Source of the DNA: Lacibacter luteus
GTDB taxonomy: Bacteria > Bacteroidota > Bacteroidia > Chitinophagales > Chitinophagaceae
NCBI RefSeq assembly: GCF_004118265.1
Contig: NZ_SDHW01000002.1
Coordinates: 1-64,000 of the forward strand
Direction of reading: 5' to 3'
DNA: 64,000 nucleotides
Shown here: piece after piece, positions 61,336 through 64,000 of the stretch
How positions within the stretch are numbered: position 1 is the stretch's first letter
How the letters are laid out: each line of letters begins with the position of its first letter
Notes under the pieces: generated by a model
Databases searched by the model: none
The model's input: only the letters and a program-made list of their open reading frames with translations
What the model was told of the DNA's origin: nothing
Program-made: the position numbers and the translations under genes

Positions 61336-62730
61336 ATGAGTAAATTAAAAACATCTTTTTTTTGTCAGAATTGTGGTTACGAATCAGCGAAATGGTTAGG
61401 TAAATGCCCATCGTGTAACGAATGGAACACATTTGTTGAAGAAATTATTACAAAGGATAAAACTAATCCGCAAAAACAAAGCTGGAAAGAACAAACTGCA
61501 GCTGGTGAAATGAAAACGATTTCACTGAGCGAAGTAAAAAGCACCGAAGAAAAAAGATTACTTACACAAGATGCAGAATTAAATCGTGTGTTGGGCGGAG
61601 GAATTGTACCAGGAAGTATTATATTAATTGCCGGAGAACCCGGCATTGGTAAATCAACTTTGTTTTTACAACTTGGTTTGCATTTAAAAAATACAACTAC
61701 ACTTTATGTAAGCGGCGAAGAAAGCGAACAACAAATAAAAATGCGTGCAGATCGCTTACAGATGACCAATGAAGATTTCTATCTGCTTACCGAAACATCA
61801 ACCAATACTATTTTCCAAGAAATAAAAAAACTAAAGCCGCAGGTTGTAATTATTGATTCTATTCAAACATTGCAAACACCTTATATAGAAAGTGGCCCTG
61901 GGAGTATTTCGCAAATACGTGAAACAGCAGCCGAACTTCAACGCTTTGCAAAAGAAACCAACACACCTGTATTTCTTATTGGGCATATTACCAAAGATGG
62001 AAATATTGCAGGACCAAAAATTCTGGAACACATGGTTGATACTGTGCTGCAGTTTGAAGGCGATCGTCATTATGCTTACCGCATTTTACGTACAATGAAG
62101 AATCGTTTTGGTTCAACATCTGAATTAGGTATTTATGAAATGAGCGAAACCGGTATGCGGCCCGTGAGCAACCCCAGCGAAATTCTGATTACGCAAAAAG
62201 AAGATCAACTGAGTGGTATTGCTATTGCTGCAACGATGGAAGGAATGCGTCCATTATTAATAGAAGTGCAGGCATTGGTAACACAAAGTGTATATGGTAC
62301 ACCACAACGTACAGTAAGTGGTTTTGATCTTCGCCGTTTACAATTATTGCTTGCTGTTTTAGAAAAGCGTGGTGGCTTCCATTTTGGTATGAAGGATGTG
62401 TTTTTAAATATTGCAGGCGGGTTGAAGGTAGAAGATCCCTCAATTGATCTCGCAGTATTATGCGCCTTGCTTTCGAGTTACGAAGATGTGCCATTGAACC
62501 CACACATTTGTTTTGCTGGAGAAGTTGGGTTGAGCGGAGAAATACGGGCTGTGAACCGAATTGATCAGCGGATTGCAGAAGCAGAAAAGCTCGGCTTTGA
62601 AAAAATCATCATCAGCAAATACAATATCGGTCAGCGTAAGGAGAATGAAAAAAAGTTATTACAGAAGTACAATATTGAAGTAATAACAATGAGCAAGGTT
62701 GAAGAACTGTATCAATATCTTTTTCAATAA
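61336..62730 (+). CDS. radA: RadA/Sms DNA repair protein
   Basis: 464 residues from the ATG at 61336. An N-terminal zinc finger (FFCQNCGYESAKWLGKCPSCNEWN), a RecA-like ATPase with Walker A AGEPGIGKSTL and Walker B VIIDSIQT, the KNRFGS motif of RadA, and a C-terminal Lon-protease-like domain (about 290-460) with no catalytic Ser site expected. RadA promotes branch migration in recombinational repair. It lies downstream of the hairpin leader described at 60818-61335 and 75 bp before the comF-like gene. Confidence 0.93.
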   Translation: MSKLKTSFFCQNCGYESAKWLGKCPSCNEWNTFVEEIITKDKTNPQKQSWKEQTAAGEMKTISLSEVKSTEEKRLLTQDAELNRVLGGGIVPGSIILIAGEPGIGKSTLFLQLGLHLKNTTTLYVSGEESEQQIKMRADRLQMTNEDFYLLTETSTNTIFQEIKKLKPQVVIIDSIQTLQTPYIESGPGSISQIRETAAELQRFAKETNTPVFLIGHITKDGNIAGPKILEHMVDTVLQFEGDRHYAYRILRTMKNRFGSTSELGIYEMSETGMRPVSNPSEILITQKEDQLSGIAIAATMEGMRPLLIEVQALVTQSVYGTPQRTVSGFDLRRLQLLLAVLEKRGGFHFGMKDVFLNIAGGLKVEDPSIDLAVLCALLSSYEDVPLNPHICFAGEVGLSGEIRAVNRIDQRIAEAEKLGFEKIIISKYNIGQRKENEKKLLQKYNIEVITMSKVEELYQYLFQ

Positions 62731-62805
62731 GCCCCAAGCTGCCTGCTTTTTACTTTACGCAAATCCAGTCTTGCAATTGCTGATCCTGTTGTTTATCTTA
62801 CTATC

Positions 62806-63501
62806 ATGATAAACACCAGTAAACTGTTCAACGATTTTCTGCACCTGCTTTATCCGCATAACTGTGCCGGCTGTGGCAGCGATCTGCTGGAAAACGATCA
62901 GGAGATTTGCCTGCGTTGTTATTCCACTCTTCCTGAAACAAATTATGCAGCTTACTCAAACAACCCTATCGAAAAAATATTTTACGGCCGGTTAAATCTT
63001 AAATCGGCAACTGCAGGATATTATTTCCATAAACATTCCGTATTGCAACGACTCATTCACCAGCTTAAATACAAAGGCAACAAAGATGTGGGCTTACAGT
63101 TAGGCAAATGGTTCGGCATTCAATTACAAAAAAGCAATCGCTTTACCAATATGCAGGCTTTAGTTCCCTTGCCGCTGTTTCCAGATAAAGAAAAACGCAG
63201 AGGATACAATCAATCAACTGTTATTTGCGAGGGTATTGCCGAAGTATTGCAACTCCCTGTACTTAGCGATGCGGTTATACGCAAACGTTACACCGACACG
63301 CAAACGAAAAAAGGCCGCAGCGACAGATGGACAAATGTTGACAATAGCTTTGCCATCAGCAACAAGGAAGCTCTGGCTCATAAACATGTATTGCTTGTGG
63401 ATGATGTAATTACTACCGGTGCCACCCTTGAAGCCTGTGGCACTGCTTTAAAAACCGCAGATGGTTTAACATTAAGTATTGCTGCATTAACCTGCGACTA
63501 A
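62806..63501 (+). CDS. comF: ComF-family phosphoribosyltransferase-like protein
   Basis: 231 residues. An N-terminal zinc module HNCAGCGSDLLENDQEICLRCYSTLP (four Cys) precedes a PRTase domain with VPLPLFPDKEKRRGYNQS and the PRPP loop VLLVDDVITTGATLEACG. ComF proteins act in natural DNA uptake in Bacillus and Haemophilus, where they help single-stranded DNA enter. In Bacteroidota the role is inferred from the domain only. It follows radA on the same strand. Confidence 0.87.
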   Translation: MINTSKLFNDFLHLLYPHNCAGCGSDLLENDQEICLRCYSTLPETNYAAYSNNPIEKIFYGRLNLKSATAGYYFHKHSVLQRLIHQLKYKGNKDVGLQLGKWFGIQLQKSNRFTNMQALVPLPLFPDKEKRRGYNQSTVICEGIAEVLQLPVLSDAVIRKRYTDTQTKKGRSDRWTNVDNSFAISNKEALAHKHVLLVDDVITTGATLEACGTALKTADGLTLSIAALTCD

Positions 63502-63566
63502 CTGATTTGGAAGTTTAACAATACTACCTTGTTGTGTTTATCCTTTGGTTGCTTATTTTTACAACA

Positions 63567-64000
63567 GTGAAAAATAACTTCCCTATACTGCTTATTGTAC
63601 TGCTCATTGTTTTCGGTGCCTGCCGTAAAGAGTCGTTTACTAACAGCAAAGAAGCCCGGTTAACTATTGGTAATGACAGCTTACGTTTTGACACAGTGTT
63701 TACATCTGCAGGATCGATTACCGAATATTTCCTGATCAAAAACAACAACAAACAAAAGATCAACATCAGCAATTTGCAGTTAATGGGCGGATCGGCCTCT
63801 GCATTTAAAATGAATGTTGATGGCAGCCAGGGAACACAATTCAACAATATTGAACTTGCTGCCAACGACAGCATCTATGTTTTTGTACGGGTGAACATCA
63901 ACCCTACTGCAGCCAATCAACCTTTTCTTATACGAGACAGTATCAAGTTGGAATGGAATGGTAATACCAGTTTTAAGCAACTGGAAGCATACGGACAAAA
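63567..64000 (+). CDS. Lipoprotein, cut by the window edge
   Basis: At least 144 residues are visible and the frame runs off the window. A GTG start at 63567 is chosen; an in-frame TTG at 63549 is possible. Signal peptide with lipobox VFGACRK near residue 16-20, then beta-rich sequence (DSLRFDTVFTSAGSITEYFLIKN, NISNLQLMGGSASAF, NDSIYVFVRVNINPT) typical of a large surface or outer-membrane-associated Bacteroidota lipoprotein. The family cannot be named from this part. Confidence 0.75.
   Translation, partial: MKNNFPILLIVLLIVFGACRKESFTNSKEARLTIGNDSLRFDTVFTSAGSITEYFLIKNNNKQKINISNLQLMGGSASAFKMNVDGSQGTQFNNIELAANDSIYVFVRVNINPTAANQPFLIRDSIKLEWNGNTSFKQLEAYGQ

Overview
The window looks like chromosomal DNA of a Bacteroidota, most likely a Chitinophagaceae-type bacterium. 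The basis is two tandem SusC/SusD pairs, several promoter-like sites of the Bacteroidota form (TTTG/TTGG, 17-20 nt, TAnnTTTG), little use of Shine-Dalgarno sequences, many secreted proteins with N-terminal carboxypeptidase-regulatory domains, and intergenic repeats familiar from this phylum. No rRNA, integrase, phage structural gene or CRISPR array was seen. Species assignment is inference.

Layout. 0-3.9 kb: a UpxY/NusG-like antiterminator with a terminator-bearing leader, an XRE regulator, and a small cassette of two paralogous proteins around a possible nuclease-fold protein, all set in repeats. 3.9-21.4 kb: a NagX-type acyltransferase; a three-gene operon (AmgK-like kinase fused to a RapZ C-domain, a secreted protein, a MurU-like uridylyltransferase) that fits cell-wall sugar recycling; a TonB receptor, phosphoesterase, DUF2490 protein, M1 peptidase, APC permease, a VIT/vWA protein with an embedded TonB plug, a racemase and a small membrane protein.

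21.4-29.3 kb is the most unusual region; everything lies on the minus strand. In transcription order it holds three short ORFs each followed by a strong hairpin, 15 closely packed tRNA genes, a YkuK-type RNase H-like protein, a 93-bp inverted-repeat element, a BCS1-like AAA+ ATPase, a second copy of that element, a structured RNA with two circularly permuted tRNA-like modules (Y-RNA-like), a slipin/SPFH protein, a zinc-ribbon protein, the RNA ligase RtcB and a terminator. I read it as a candidate tRNA reserve and RNA-repair locus. The array includes many tRNAs that known anticodon nucleases attack (Lys UUU, Arg ACG, Tyr, His, Asn, Gln, Ile and possibly Glu).

29.3-45.5 kb: PurU, a Dabb protein, a Gp37/Gp68-TcmP pair, a radical SAM protein, a 2H phosphoesterase, a umuDC locus split by a RAYT transposase and its REP palindromes (UmuD has lost both catalytic residues), DUF72, a sulfatase, an aldehyde dehydrogenase/DUF779 pair with a divergent AraC regulator, and a GH63-type glucosidase. 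45.5-64 kb: an amidase lipoprotein, a WG-repeat protein, fused isobutyryl-CoA mutase IcmF, two SusC/SusD pairs, a YugP peptidase, RadA, ComF and a lipoprotein cut by the window edge.

All function calls come from reading motifs by eye, without database searches.
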